This document shows positions 1 through 9,812 of a stretch of 64,000 nucleotides of DNA, in pieces. The translations under genes were made by a program, and so were the position numbers. This stretch comes from Pyrrhosoma nymphula (lineage: Eukaryota; Arthropoda; Insecta; Odonata; Coenagrionidae), in NCBI GenBank assembly GCA_963573305.1, contig OY754339.1, positions 73,269,376 through 73,333,375 of the forward strand, read 5' to 3'. The number at the start of each line of letters is the position of its first letter. The first letter of the stretch is position 1. The notes below the pieces were generated by a model that made no database searches, was not told where the DNA came from, and worked only from the letters and a program-made list of their open reading frames with translations.

Positions 1-60
1 CTTGTCATTTTGGCACCCCTCAAATCGCGTCGCCCCATCACTTCGCCTAGTTCGCCTATA

Positions 61-540
61 TGGTAGAGCGGGCCCTGGGGAAGTGCTATGCCTATGTAAA
101 GGTTTGTAAGCAGTGTGGAGCTAAAGGGCATTTTGCTATTGGGTGTCAAAGTAAGTTTAAAACTAATTATAAGAAGATAAGTGAAATCAACGAGGTGAGT
201 CCTACCTTATATATTGACTCGGTGGCATTAAATAATAGTCAACCCAGAAACTGGATTGAAAAGGTAGTAATTGAAGGCCATGTTGTGGAATTCAAAATTG
301 ATAAGGGATCCGACTGTAACATTATGCCACTCGTAGTGTTCAACAGAATATTTTTAAGAAAGAGGCCTAAACTAAGTGAAACTGATGTAATTGTTGTAAC
401 GTATGGAGGTACCAAGCTAAAGCCATTGGGTACTGTTAACTTAATTTGAGAAATAAAAAAAAAAGTGCGGCCTATTAAGTTTCTTTTAATTGATACATTA
501 AGTTCACCAATCCTAGGTTTAAACACTTGTGTTCAAACTA
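61..540 (+). pseudogene. gypsy-type retrotransposon: gag zinc knuckle and protease remnant
   Basis: Reads as the gag end and aspartic protease of a Ty3/gypsy-type LTR element. A CCHC zinc knuckle (CKQCGAKGHFAIGC, C-x2-C-x4-H-x4-C) lies near 107-150. A protease-like segment follows (EFKIDKGSDCNIMP, near 291-330), then a segment resembling the protease C-terminal part (LIDTLSSPILGLNTC, near 487-531). The protease active site of this family is normally D-T/S-G; here it reads D-K-G, so the enzyme should be inactive. A stop at 447-449 and a frame change break the reading frame. Coding similarity stops exactly where the Tigger element begins at 541. The matching RT, RNase H and integrase remnant starts near 3105. 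The piece is a dead relic lying in or beyond a FATP intron. Family assignment is from motifs only. Confidence 0.75.
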
Positions 541-2330
541 CAGTCAACTCTTGATTATCCATGCTAATGGATGCACGGCGAGGCACAGATAATCGAAAAA
601 CAAGGATAACCGAAAAACATGGAATATGTGGTCGTGATATTGACATTTCACTTCATAGGATGGAAACTATTTCACATAACAGACTACGTTTCCGAGATCC
701 GGTATACAGATCCTGTCTACAAACTTCAGACCATTTACAGTGAAACCCCGTATTTGCGTTATCGGAAATTACGTTTTCCCGCAATTTATACCACATTTAC
801 GAAGTCCCATTCCATTTCCTATGTTTCCCATGTATGCAGAACCCAGAATTTAGACTGTACATTTTTCAGTTTTCCCGCAATTTGCACCACAACGCGCTCA
901 AACAAAATAAAATTTAACTTTCAAAGTCCATTACTCATGCATATAATCCTTTGTTAAACACTTTTTGACTTTGTCTTGAACATATTTGCGGAAAAATACG
1001 AAAGAGAGCAGTAATAGGACCTGTTTGAAGAAAGAATTTGAATTTGGCGGGGATAGTTTACAGCGCCACTCGTAGCAGAAATTGGAACTACGTCAACTCG
1101 TCAATCTGCCAGGAAATGATTCAAGCTATGAAATGAATACATTGTAGGCTAGAACTGACTACATAATTTATACAATGTAATTAAACCTGCGGAGGAGTAT
1201 TCATTTTTTACCTAAGTAGAAACTTTGGAGAATGAAAATGGATTCTTATCCAGACATGATGAAAAATGAAAGAACTCGTACTAGTGGACAACAGATCATT
1301 TGCACTGCCTCGATTCCAGAGTTATAACTATGATAGGCTACAAATGAATTAAACTTATCGAAACTTGCATTATCGTACCTTAATTAGACTGAATCATAGT
1401 TTATTTTTTAGTTGAACAATTGTTTGGACTAGTCAAACATCACGGCTGATCAGATTCTCATGTGTTAAGTCATCCTCAACTAAACTGGGACGTAATTTTA
1501 TCCTGCTTGGCAAAGGAAAAGCGAGGAGGAAAAAGGACTTTTTCAATCAAGGAGACAATTGACATTTTAGAACAAGTCGATTCTCATGGGGGAACTCGCA
1601 TCGATCTAGCGGAACTGCTACGATTGCCTATCTCTACACTAAATACTATAATTGTGAGAAATCGCGATGGGATTCTGAAACAAGCCAACCAGTGCGGTAA
1701 TTTGTCTAAAAAGAGAAAATATGTTAAGAATTCTAAGTATGAATAAATGGAAGGGTTACTTAAAGAGTGGTTTTTGAGTGCTAGGTCTTCAAATATCCCT
1801 ATATATGGTGTCATACAAGAAAAACCTCCGCCTATCACCACAAGATTGGGAATTGAAAATTTCACAGCATCCAATGGTTGGTTGGATAAATTCAAAAATA
1901 TTATTTCCTAAAGTTAATATATGTATTATTATTATTATTTATGGGTAGGGTCCACAGTTACCATGAGTCACTTCGAATTTTTAAGAAGCTGTTTCTGTAA
2001 CTTTTATTTATTCATTTGATCTTGATTTTGTGCGATATGTAGTAATCCCTTATTTTATGTATCAATAATGAAGGAGAAAAATAATATTCACATTTCTATT
2101 CATCTAAGGTGTTCAATGTCTTTTTTTTCATCGTATATAAATTAATGAGAAGAGCTAGTTCAAAGAATAAATTATGACACTGCTCTTTTTCAGTTTATCA
2201 GTCTATTTCTTATTTTTACCCTTACTCCGGTGAAGGAACATGGCTGTAGATGTGAAAATTCTACTTTTCCCGCAATTTGAACATTTTTTTTTTAGGGTCC
2301 CTAGAAAAGTGCAATTTAGGGGTTTTACTG
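541..2330 (+). mobile_element. pogo/Tigger-type DNA transposon, internally deleted
   Basis: The element starts CAGTCAACTC and ends GGTTTTACTG. It is flanked by TA on both sides (539-540 and 2331-2332), the target duplication expected for the Tc1/mariner/pogo superfamily. The left end reads like Tigger ends (CTCTTGATTATCCATG). The inside carries a CENP-B-like DNA-binding domain reading frame (1462-1912) but no recognisable DDE catalytic domain. At about 1.8 kb it is shorter than a full-length Tigger. It sits inside the gypsy protease region, so it inserted after that element. The short CAGT..ACTG terminal match makes the exact ends likely but not proven. Confidence 0.7.
1462..1912 (+). pseudogene. 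Tigger/pogo transposase N-terminal (CENP-B type HTH) remnant
   Basis: The frame KRTFSIKETIDILEQVDSHG, then DLAELLRLPISTLNTIIVRN, matches the psq/CENP-B N-terminal helix-turn-helix of pogo/Tigger transposases. It continues with RKYVKNSKYE, a TAA stop at 1744-1746, and then MEGLLKEWFLSARSSNIPIY and LGIENFTASNGWLDKFK. That is the second HTH (CENPB-type, usually ending in ASNGWLxRFK). The family's DDE domain of roughly 200 residues should follow but is absent; the frame closes at TAA (1909-1911). The protein would have bound transposon ends. As it stands it is an inactive, truncated copy. Confidence 0.8.
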
Positions 2331-2332
2331 TA

Positions 2333-2835
2333 TTTATATTTTCTCATATTTCCCTACAATATAATATGTTGCCCCACGAAAGGTCATAGCAACTATTTTT
2401 TACATAACCTCGGAAATAGTTACTATCTCTTTTCTACTATATCATGTTCACTATCGAACGAAAAATTGAGTCACAAGATTCATCATTTGAACGCAGTTCC
2501 TGGTATATTTGAAGTGCATGCATCTTTATATATTAAAAAGTAATAATCCGTTCATTGTTTACCGCCTTGAGAAAGAGCCATGACCAATCGACGCAAATCC
2601 TATTCACGGAAGTATCCTTGTATTTTAAAAATCTAAACATATTAGGCCTGTCAGCATGTGAAACCTCTTATCGGTCGAACAAGAATCACGAAATTAGTTT
2701 TGAAACTCTCCCAAGGGGGTTGTTTGAAAATCCAGAAAATAGGCTAAAAATTAAAAAAATATTGTTGTCAATGCCAAAAATGTATGGGATTCGGCAATGT
2801 ACAGTGACTCCGTAAAAAATAAGAAAGAAAAAAAA
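2333..2835. other. unassigned spacer between Tigger and the tRNA-like sequence
   Basis: I see no gene, terminal repeat or retroelement coding similarity here. Short open frames (for example 2555-2815, plus) look like chance frames. The gypsy similarity seen before 540 does not resume until about 3105, so this stretch is either further inserted DNA or gypsy sequence too diverged to recognise. Confidence 0.5.
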
Positions 2836-2837
2836 AA

Positions 2838-2925
2838 TTGACCCGACTGGGATTCGAACACGCACCACATTATGGGGATAACTGGACCAGCACCTCTAAC
2901 CACTTGGCCACGGCTTCTGTTGGTA
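2838..2925 (-). repeat. tRNA-derived sequence (SINE head or tRNA pseudogene)
   Basis: On the minus strand an A-box-like stretch (GTGGCCAAGTGGTTAGAGG) and a B-box-like stretch (GTGTTCGAATCCCAG) stand at tRNA-Ser/Leu-like spacing. The anticodon stem does not pair well and the acceptor stem is imperfect, so this is not a credible functional tRNA gene. A T-rich run follows on the minus strand, as at the tail of a short tRNA-headed SINE. It lies between the two halves of the gypsy relic. Confidence 0.5.
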
Positions 2926-3104
2926 GGTCTTTTGAATAGTAAAGGATTTATACAGAGGGAAATTCTTTAGTTGCGTTTTTATCTCGAACCCGGGCCCGAA
3001 TGGAAGAAAGCCGTGACACTTTTCCCGCATTTTCTCTATAGTTTCAGAAAATAATTGCGTCATTTGGATCCCTAACATCATTCACGCGATGTCTCCTTGT
3101 CAGT

Positions 3105-5290
3105 ACTAAATGCTCAGATTATTGAGCATTCATAACTCCATTTGGAAAATACAAATTTCTAAGATTACCTTTTGGCCTGAATATAGCGCCTGAAGTTTTT
3201 CTAAGGGGTAACATTAAATTGTATGGAGATATTGAGAATGTGGGAGTGTACACTTTGATGATCTTAATATAGCGGCTCGAACTGAACAAGAACATGATAA
3301 AACTTTAAATTGTGTGTTGAATAGAGCTCGTAAATTTAATGTTAATTTAACTCTAATAAAGTCCAGTATAAAGAGTGACAAGTGAAATATTTAGGGTTAA
3401 CATTCAATGAAACTGGTGTCAAGTGTGACCCTGATGAAGTAGAATCAATTTTAAAGTTAAAAGACCCTCAAAATAAAAAATAGTTGATGAGAATTTTGGG
3501 TCTAGCCAATTATGTGTCCAAGTCTGTGCCGAGTATGTCAGAACTAACTTACCCTTTAAGAGAACTTGTGATAAAAGAGGTTCTGTGGAAATGGGAAGCT
3601 AATGAGACTAAAGCCTTTCAAAGAATTAAAAATGTAATCAGTAAAGCACCAACTTTGAGAATCTTTGATTCTAAATTACCCATAGTCATTCAGGCTGATG
3701 CATCTCAAAATGGGCTGGGAGCTTGTCTGATACAGAAAGGGCAACCTTGTTCATTTGTGTCAAAAATTAATGATGCTCAGAAAAGATATCCACAAATTGA
3801 AAAAGAATTTATGGTAATATGTTTTGCTTTTGAAAGGTACCATCAGTTTGTTTACGGAAGAGAAGTAGTTGTGCAGACATCATAAACCAATTGTCTTAAC
3901 TGTTAATAAAGATGTTCACAAAATCACACCTAGGCTTCAAAGACTAAAATTAAAACTGATCAGATTTACATTCAGAGTAGAATATGTGCCAGGCTCGCAA
4001 TTGGTTATTCCTGATTTGTTATCTCGTTCATATTTACCTGTCTGATATAATTGATCATTGTAAGTTATAATTAGTCCATGGCCTTAACACATTCAGCGCG
4101 GAGCACGTCTATTGACGTAGTCCCGTCTAAGCCGAACGGCGGGAAGATGACAATAGACGTGGTCCTTTTACTTTAGGCCATTTAAAAAATTGGTTCCGTT
4201 TCTAGCGTCTCCCTTAAATTCGCGACCTGCATTGAATGTGTTTGTACTCAAGTGTCTATGAGTGACAGAAGAATTTGTGAGTTCAAAAATGCTCTTGCTA
4301 ATGATGAGTGTTTAAAAAGTGTTATAAACTCTTGTTTACATGGTTGGAAGGAGACAAGGCAAAGTTTAAATGATCCTGAGCTCAAATAGTTCTGGAGTCT
4401 CAGAAATGATGTAACATATGATAATGACTTGTTATTTTTAAAGGATAAAATAATTGTTCCAAAATGTTTGAGACAAGAAATTATTAAGATTGCTCATGAA
4501 CCACATTTGGGAAAGGAAAACTGTCAATAGATTAAGGCAAATTTTTTACTGGCCTAAGCTAGTTACTGATGTTGACAGGTATAAAGTGTGTGCAAACCTT
4601 GTCAAGTGTACAGTAGAGCAAATGTAAACGAAAAACTTTTATGTCATGAAATTCCCAAATTGCCACTCCAAAAGGTTGGAATAGATTTGAGTGATTACAA
4701 AGGGTCTAGTTATCTTGTTTTAATGGATTATTTTTCTAAGTGGTTGGAAATTATTAAGATTGAAAATAAGACAGCACAAGAAGTAGCTATCAAATTAAAA
4801 GTGGTATTTAGTCTACATGGTATTCCAAAAGTGGTTGTCTGTGACAATATGCCATTCTCAAGTTATTATTTTAAAACATTTGCTGAAGAATGGTCATTTG
4901 AAATTGTAAATTCTAGATGTAAGAGAATTCTATGTACAATTCATACCTAAGGTGTGTGATCCCACAAAGGTACTGTTGGATAAGCAGCAAAAACAAAAAG
5001 TGTACTATAACAGATCTGCTGTTGATAAACCAGAATTTACACCAGGTGATGATGTGTTAATTAGAAATGTTAGTCACAGGGTGTGGGAGCCTGGTGTAAT
5101 TTTGGAAAAACATACTACCCCGTGGTCCTATTTTGTTATTAATGATAAAGGTAATACTGTAAGATGAAATACCATACATTTAAGGAAAACCTTAAATGAA
5201 AAGTCAGTGGATGCACCAATATTACAACAGACAAGGTCTGGAAGGGTGGTTAAAATTCCTGATAGATACCAGGATTATGTTTTGTAACTA
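3105..5290 (+). pseudogene. gypsy-type pol remnant: RT, RNase H, integrase
   Basis: Domains appear in the usual gypsy order with several frameshifts and stops. RT palm: TPFGKYKFLRLPFGLNIAP near 3130-3190, then a decayed catalytic region (about 3240-3260) and KYLGLTF. RNase H: IQADASQNGLGACLIQKGQP near 3690-3750, then a QKRYPQIEKEF segment. Integrase: zinc-finger region (HEPHLG and CKPCQVYS, 4497-4610), then a core start (VGIDLSDYKGSSYLVLMDYF) and GIPKVVVCDN. The integrase core is cut after about 4915, where the segment with the catalytic Glu should be, and resumes with a C-terminal frame (QKVYYNRSAVDKPEFTPGDD, 4990-5050). Protease and gag remnants at 61-540 belong to the same class. Not functional. 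Confidence 0.85.
4086..4242. repeat. short inverted-repeat element inside the gypsy relic
   Basis: The ends AACACATTCAGCGCGG and CCTGCATTGAATGTGTT are imperfect inverted repeats. An inner pair around GTCTATTGACGT and ACAATAGACGT makes a hairpin. It interrupts the segment between gypsy RNase H and integrase, so it is probably a MITE inserted after the retroelement. No coding capacity. Confidence 0.5.
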
Positions 5291-5387
5291 TAATCCTTTC
5301 TTATTTTTTTGTTGTATTGCTATTGTATTGTGTATCTCAATTTCTGTTGCTTTATAATTAACTATGTACTAAAAAGAAAAAAAGGGG

Positions 5388-5524
5388 ATGTAATATAGGT
5401 GGCAGCACTGTGTGCCGGCCGAAGCTTGAACGACAAGCATTTTACTGTGGCAGTATTAAAGTTCACGTAGAACCTGAAGGTTGTCACGTTCATTTAAGAA
5501 CCCTAACCTAACCATGCCGTCACA
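5388..5524 (+). repeat. probable 3' LTR of the gypsy relic
   Basis: A purine-rich tract (AAAAAGAAAAAAAGGGGA, about 5370-5387) just after the integrase end looks like a polypurine tract. Sequence starting TGTAATATAGG and ending near CCGTCACA would give TG..CA boundaries of a short LTR of about 137 bp. No 5' LTR is visible in the window, so the right boundary is a guess. Confidence 0.45.
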
Positions 5525-5830
5525 ATGATAATAAATATTAGTGGCGTTTATGAAGTTATTTTAATTCTTCCGTGAATCTACTTCACTGGCAGCTCTGTAG
5601 CCCTTGGCATAAAAAAGTTTTCTCAATTCCGGCATTAACTCCACTATTAACAAACAACTAACACAGCAATGTGCACACCCAAAGTCATCCTTTCAAACAT
5701 ATTTGATTCATTGATTGATAATTACAACTGAAAAATGAAACCTTTACATGTGCTTGCATGCATTTAACCCAAATGTTCCCAGGATTCCCAGGGAATACAT
5801 AACATGAAGACCAAGATCTACCAAACTTAC

Positions 5831-6032
5831 AGTGCATTTGTACTTGGCACAGTCTTCCCAGTATGATGAAGCAGAGAAATTTCGCCTCAGCACAGTTGGG
5901 ATGCCAAAGAGTAGAGCAGGTCCAGTTCCAATGACACCACCAGCCGAGTGGAAGAGAGGGAGAGGATTGTAGAGGACGTCACTCCTCTTGATCGGGAAGA
6001 AGTACATGGAGGCTATCGTAACAAACAAGTAC
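5831..6032 (-). CDS. fatty acid transport protein (SLC27/FATP), coding exon 5
   Basis: Acceptor TCCTACAG|G at 6033 and donor GCACT|GTAAGT at 5830 bound an exon of 202 bp. It completes an AGG codon carried over from exon 4, then adds 67 codons (residues 277-343). It includes NPLPLFHSAGGVIGTG, the conserved segment after the AMP-binding loop in FATP/acyl-CoA synthetases (family form: LPLYHSAG), and RRNFSASSYWEDCAKYKCT, matching the family's RKKFSASRFW-like stretch. The exon ends in phase 0. The next exon, beginning near the family's 'QYIGE' region, is not between here and base 1, so intron 5 is at least 5.8 kb and contains the gypsy/Tigger cluster. The gene continues beyond the left edge. Confidence 0.93.
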
Positions 6033-6573
6033 CTGTAGGATAAAGAAAAGTAATAGTGAGAGAAGGCAAGAAAAATATCCAACAGAGAACATTAGAATAA
6101 TCCTTAGTTTGATTAAATTAAACCTGACAGCATGGTGAATTTATTTTTTTAATTTCACATTTATTACAATTTATATTTAATTATCTTTGCTTACTTGAAC
6201 AAAAAGGAAATGTATCAATAATGAAGTGACGACAATTCCATGGTTAATGAAGAGAAAACAGTATTCCTACAATTCATCATTATGAGTTCCAATAAAATCA
6301 ATCTTTGGAATGAAAATCAAAGAATTAGTTGACTCAGATTAAGTTCCGGTTCGATGGGGTCTCCAGCGCCAACAAAACAACCACAAGACTTAAGACACCG
6401 GCGGCACGCTCGCGACAACAAATAACTTCAACCCCATTTCCACCAATGTTTTTCCATTTCATTAAATCAAATTTCACTTTCGAATGTCATGTGCTGATAT
6501 CATTTTTGACGTAGTCTGTAACATGGCCCTCAAAATATTTCAAGCTCTTACATTGATTTTATCTTTTCCACTA

Positions 6574-6753
6574 TCAATTATCCCCCAAAGCAGAACATCA
6601 AGCGACTGCACAACAATGTCGCAGAATAAAAATGAGTGCTGCAGAAAGATAAGGAAAATATGTTACTAAAACACCCGCACTCACAGAAAGTTTTCGTCTT
6701 CGCATCAACCGTTGCAGAAAGATAAAACACATTCTGCTTTGGGGAATTATCCT
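6574..6753. repeat. short inverted-repeat element (MITE-like)
   Basis: CAATTATCCCCCAAAGCAGAA near 6574-6596 is mirrored by TTCTGCTTTGGGGAATTATC near 6732-6752. The interior (about 135 bp) has repeated GCAGAAAGATAA motifs. The size suits a miniature inverted-repeat element in the FATP intron. No clear target duplication. Confidence 0.45.
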
Positions 6754-7347
6754 ATTTCAAACAACAATGACATGAATAAGGAACAAGTAAATTTCAAGAG
6801 CCAAGGGGAGAAATTCAACAGTTGCCAAAACATATGACACTACCTCCTCATACTCCCAACTGTCCGGGAGAGAGGCACACCCAAGTGAGCAGAAGGTTTA
6901 AAATCATGCATGGCAGCAGAATACACGAATGCACTAAAATCAAGATTCATGACTGACCACAATCCATTTTTTTTTAAATTTATTCCAAATTATTTTTCCA
7001 CCTGGGAGGATATCCTCAACAATCTTTATTTCGAAGTACCAACACATTCTACCTGCCACTTAGAGCTATTTACTGCCAGATTTAATTATTCAGATTATTC
7101 AATTCATTCTCCAATACACAGTATACAAAGAATCACTAACTGCCTTAATTCTGACATTGATGTTTCCAATACAACTCTTTGATCAATAAAATTTCACAAA
7201 GAGTTTATAAACAGAAGATGATGAGAATTCTAAATAATGGAAGCATCTAAACAATGTAACAATTCCCAAAGATTTTTTCAAACCAATGTCACTGAAATAA
7301 AGGAAAAATGAATGCCTGTTAATGTATGTACCAGAATGATTAATTCA

Positions 7348-8782
7348 CAGGGTGTCCGGTGAATCTCAATTTCTTTTTTCCCTGAGTTTTCCAGGTTTTC
7401 CAGGCAAATGTTTGCATTTTCCAGGGTCTTTCTGCACTTTGTTTCTAACATATTTTTAACGAATTTCTAATAAAATCGGCATAATTTTGCCAACATTAAA
7501 ATACGAGAAATTTCGGTCCCTACTTTGAGTTAAATAAGTAAGATTATGCAAGGAATGTGGAGTATTACGGGTTTTATTCCAACCAATAAATAAACTAAAA
7601 CGGTTAACTGACAACAAAAATTTGAGTCAGGTGAAATTTGAACACTAAAACTTGATTCAGACTATTTTGATAAAGAACATGCAAATATAAGAAACTGGTG
7701 TGACATTTTTCAATGAGTGCATTTCCGATTCAACTTCAGCAACAAATTTCTCGGCTTTTCAAGATTATTGCTTTATTTTGGGTTGTAGCTCTTGAACCTT
7801 TTGCAGCAAGTACCTATTTCTTATTCTTTTTCTTTTGAGGCCTTGGTACCTATCTTTTTTCCCCAAAGGCTTCACTGCACTTTACATGAGCATTTCGGAA
7901 ACTGTGAATTAATTGCTTTGTGATAGGTACAGATCTGACACCCAAAAACATTCAATTATGTAGAACAAAATTGTATTTGTTGGACAATACACGAATCTTA
8001 ATTAGTTTGGATTGTCCTGTGCCGTGGCCCTGTCGACTGCGGACCCAAGGGCCGTGATTTCCATACGCAGTGACCGTAAATTGTATTTCCGCTCCTTCAA
8101 AATCAATTCTGCAAACATTATAATGAGGAGGGTGGAGATTATTTGGAGAGGAATATCAATTATATAACAATGCACCAATTACCCATTTAGGTTGCCGGCC
8201 GAATGGTTTTCTTATAATTATGGGAAACGTCACTGCGCATTCTCAGACTTTTAGATTTCTCGTAAATTACGCAACACTAAGAATTCCATTAGTGCGGCTC
8301 TTCGAACGGAATCAAGATTTTCGAGTGGAATTCTGTTTCCGCTGACTGAGATATACAATCGCATTTCGGCATCATTCCCGATTTCATTCATAGCAGCCAT
8401 TTTACATGGGAATTATTCCGTGTGGAATTTGCCTTGTTATAAAATCAGCCCCCTTGACTACGCGAAGGGAGAGGCAGTTGTGAGTACAACCATCACAAGT
8501 TTGTGGTGGGGTGACGGAGCAAAAGCTGCGAGCGGGCGCACAGCAATGAAAAGAGTATGAAATGAACAGGGAGCGCAAGGCTACGGTGAGCCAAGACCCT
8601 AATGCAAAGCAAAGGCGCAGGGTAATCCTCTCTCTCTGCCTCAATGGAAATCGGCTGCCGTGTTTTCCAGGGTTTTTTGGACAAATACAAAAATTCCCTG
8701 AGTATTCCCTGAGTTTTCCAGGAAAAAATATTTCCCTGAGTTTTCCCGGTTTTCAAGGTTTTCCAGGTCGCCGGACACCCTG
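7348..8782. mobile_element. non-autonomous DNA element with CAGGGTGTCCGG ends
   Basis: The left end CAGGGTGTCCGG and right end CCGGACACCCTG are perfect 12-bp inverted repeats. Just inside both ends are reiterated TTTTCCAGG / TTCCCTGAG motifs, more of them on the right. ATTCA flanks both sides (7343-7347 and 8783-8787), a candidate 5-bp duplication. The interior (1.4 kb) has no recognisable transposase, only two small minus-strand frames listed separately. CAGGG..CCCTG ends occur in hAT elements, but those normally make 8-bp duplications, so the superfamily stays open. Confidence 0.6.
8004..8400 (-). pseudogene. two small frames inside the CAGGGTGTCCGG element
   Basis: On the minus strand a 49-codon frame (8400-8251, beginning MAAMNEIGNDAEMRL, later NLDSVRRAALMEFLVLRNL) is followed by a second frame (about 8118-8004, MFAELILKERKYNLRSLRME). 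A plausible acceptor (TTTGCAG) precedes the second. Both are charged and helix-like with no frame breaks, as in accessory or DNA-binding ORFs of transposons, but I do not recognise either. They could be two exons of one decayed element protein, or chance frames. Confidence 0.25.
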
Positions 8783-8874
8783 ATTCATCAAACATTACAT
8801 TTCTGTTCTTCTTAACTGTTATCCATCGATGAACTTGATATTTTCAGGCGTAACTTTGTGCAAATACATAAGGA

Positions 8875-9021
8875 CTGAAACAACAATAACTTAGTAATTT
8901 TCACTAAGGTTTTATTTCAACACCACCAGTTTCATCACTGATGAGGTTATCGCCTGTGCTATGAAACTGGTTGTCTTGAAATAAAACCTTAGTGAAATTT
9001 ATTAAGTTATTATTGTTTCAG
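8875..9021. repeat. palindromic hairpin element
   Basis: CTGAAACAACAATAACTTAG through TTTCAACACCACCAGTTTCAT is mirrored almost perfectly by ATGAAACTGG through CTTAGTGAAATTTATTAAG and ATTGTTTCAG. The two arms of about 60 bp flank a 25-bp loop. It would form a long stem and is probably a tiny foldback/MITE copy in the FATP intron. No coding. Confidence 0.65.
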
Positions 9022-9450
9022 TTGTTATCCTTTCTGTTTTCAGGGTAACTTTAGCTGGACACAGCAAATTTACTATATACAAAAATTGTTTACATTGATC
9101 GTTATTTAATCAGCAAAAGCTCTAAGTTCAACCAGCAGGAATATATTGATAATAAATAAAATAATTTTACCTGAGATTTTAAAATTTTACCTCTCGCCTT
9201 ACGTGCTTACCTCCCGAAATTCATCGAGTATATTACTAGAGGCCATTTTACTACTAGTCTTAGGGCTCTTTTGAAGATATTCCTACTATCTAAAAATTGA
9301 AAATATCTTCACCTGAGAGGAGGTAAGGAACTGGAATAATCTGAATTAGCATTCCTCTACTGTATTCAATCAACTTCTTTTAATTCATCTTAAATTATTT
9401 TTATATGGATAGAGATAGGTGAAAAAAGATTCATGTATGTATGCACTCAC

Positions 9451-9712
9451 CTAGAATTTGGAACCACTGCTGCTTTGGGTAGTCCAGTTGTGCCAGATGT
9501 GTAAATGTACAAGAGAGGGTCAGAGTATGATGGTTTGTGCTTCACTTCCGGACATGGCGAGGCCTTTTCAATGAGTTCGTCCAGCGAACAAATACGAGCC
9601 AATACATCTTCATCCAAATCTTCATTTGATTCACTTCCCGGTTTTCTGAAATCTCCAGAACTATAGCTGAACAACTCTAAGCCAGAAACTGCTTCTGGTA
9701 CTTGGGCAGCAG
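9451..9712 (-). CDS. fatty acid transport protein (SLC27/FATP), coding exon 4 with AMP-binding signature
   Basis: Acceptor AAATGTAG|CT and donor TTCTAG|GTGAGT bound a 262-bp exon. It completes an Ala codon with the last base of exon 3 and leaves AG for exon 5. Residues 190-275 end with IYTSGTTGLPKAAVVPNS. This contains the AMP-binding P-loop (TSGTTGLPK, residues about 260-268) that binds ATP and forms the acyl-adenylate in the ANL superfamily. The preceding acidic stretch (SNEDLDEDVLARICSLDELI) is the variable linker typical of FATPs. The in-frame ATG just upstream (9725) lies in the intron and is not the start. Confidence 0.93.
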
Positions 9713-9812
9713 CTACATTTGGCATCAGAGGGAGACAAAGAAACTACATTATTAAAAATTCTTAGCATTATGGTGACCCAAACAGTCTCCTTACGTTGCA
9801 ATAAATCTCTAT

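Larger units (their letters stand above)
6033..9450 (-). other. FATP intron 4
   Basis: A 3.4-kb intron between exons 4 and 5 with consensus GTGAGT donor and CCTACAG acceptor on the minus strand. It holds three inverted-repeat elements (6574-6753, 7348-8782, 8875-9021, listed separately). The rest is AT-rich with no other coding signal. Confidence 0.8.

Noticed and set aside
2838..2925. Functional tRNA-Ser/Leu gene
   Set aside because: A- and B-box-like stretches are present, but the anticodon and acceptor stems do not pair properly and the context is repetitive; kept only as a tRNA-derived repeat.
1..5830. Remaining FATP exons to the left of exon 5
   Set aside because: I looked on the minus strand for the family's next conserved blocks and saw none; the stretch is occupied by gypsy, Tigger and SINE sequence, so the next exon must be outside the window.
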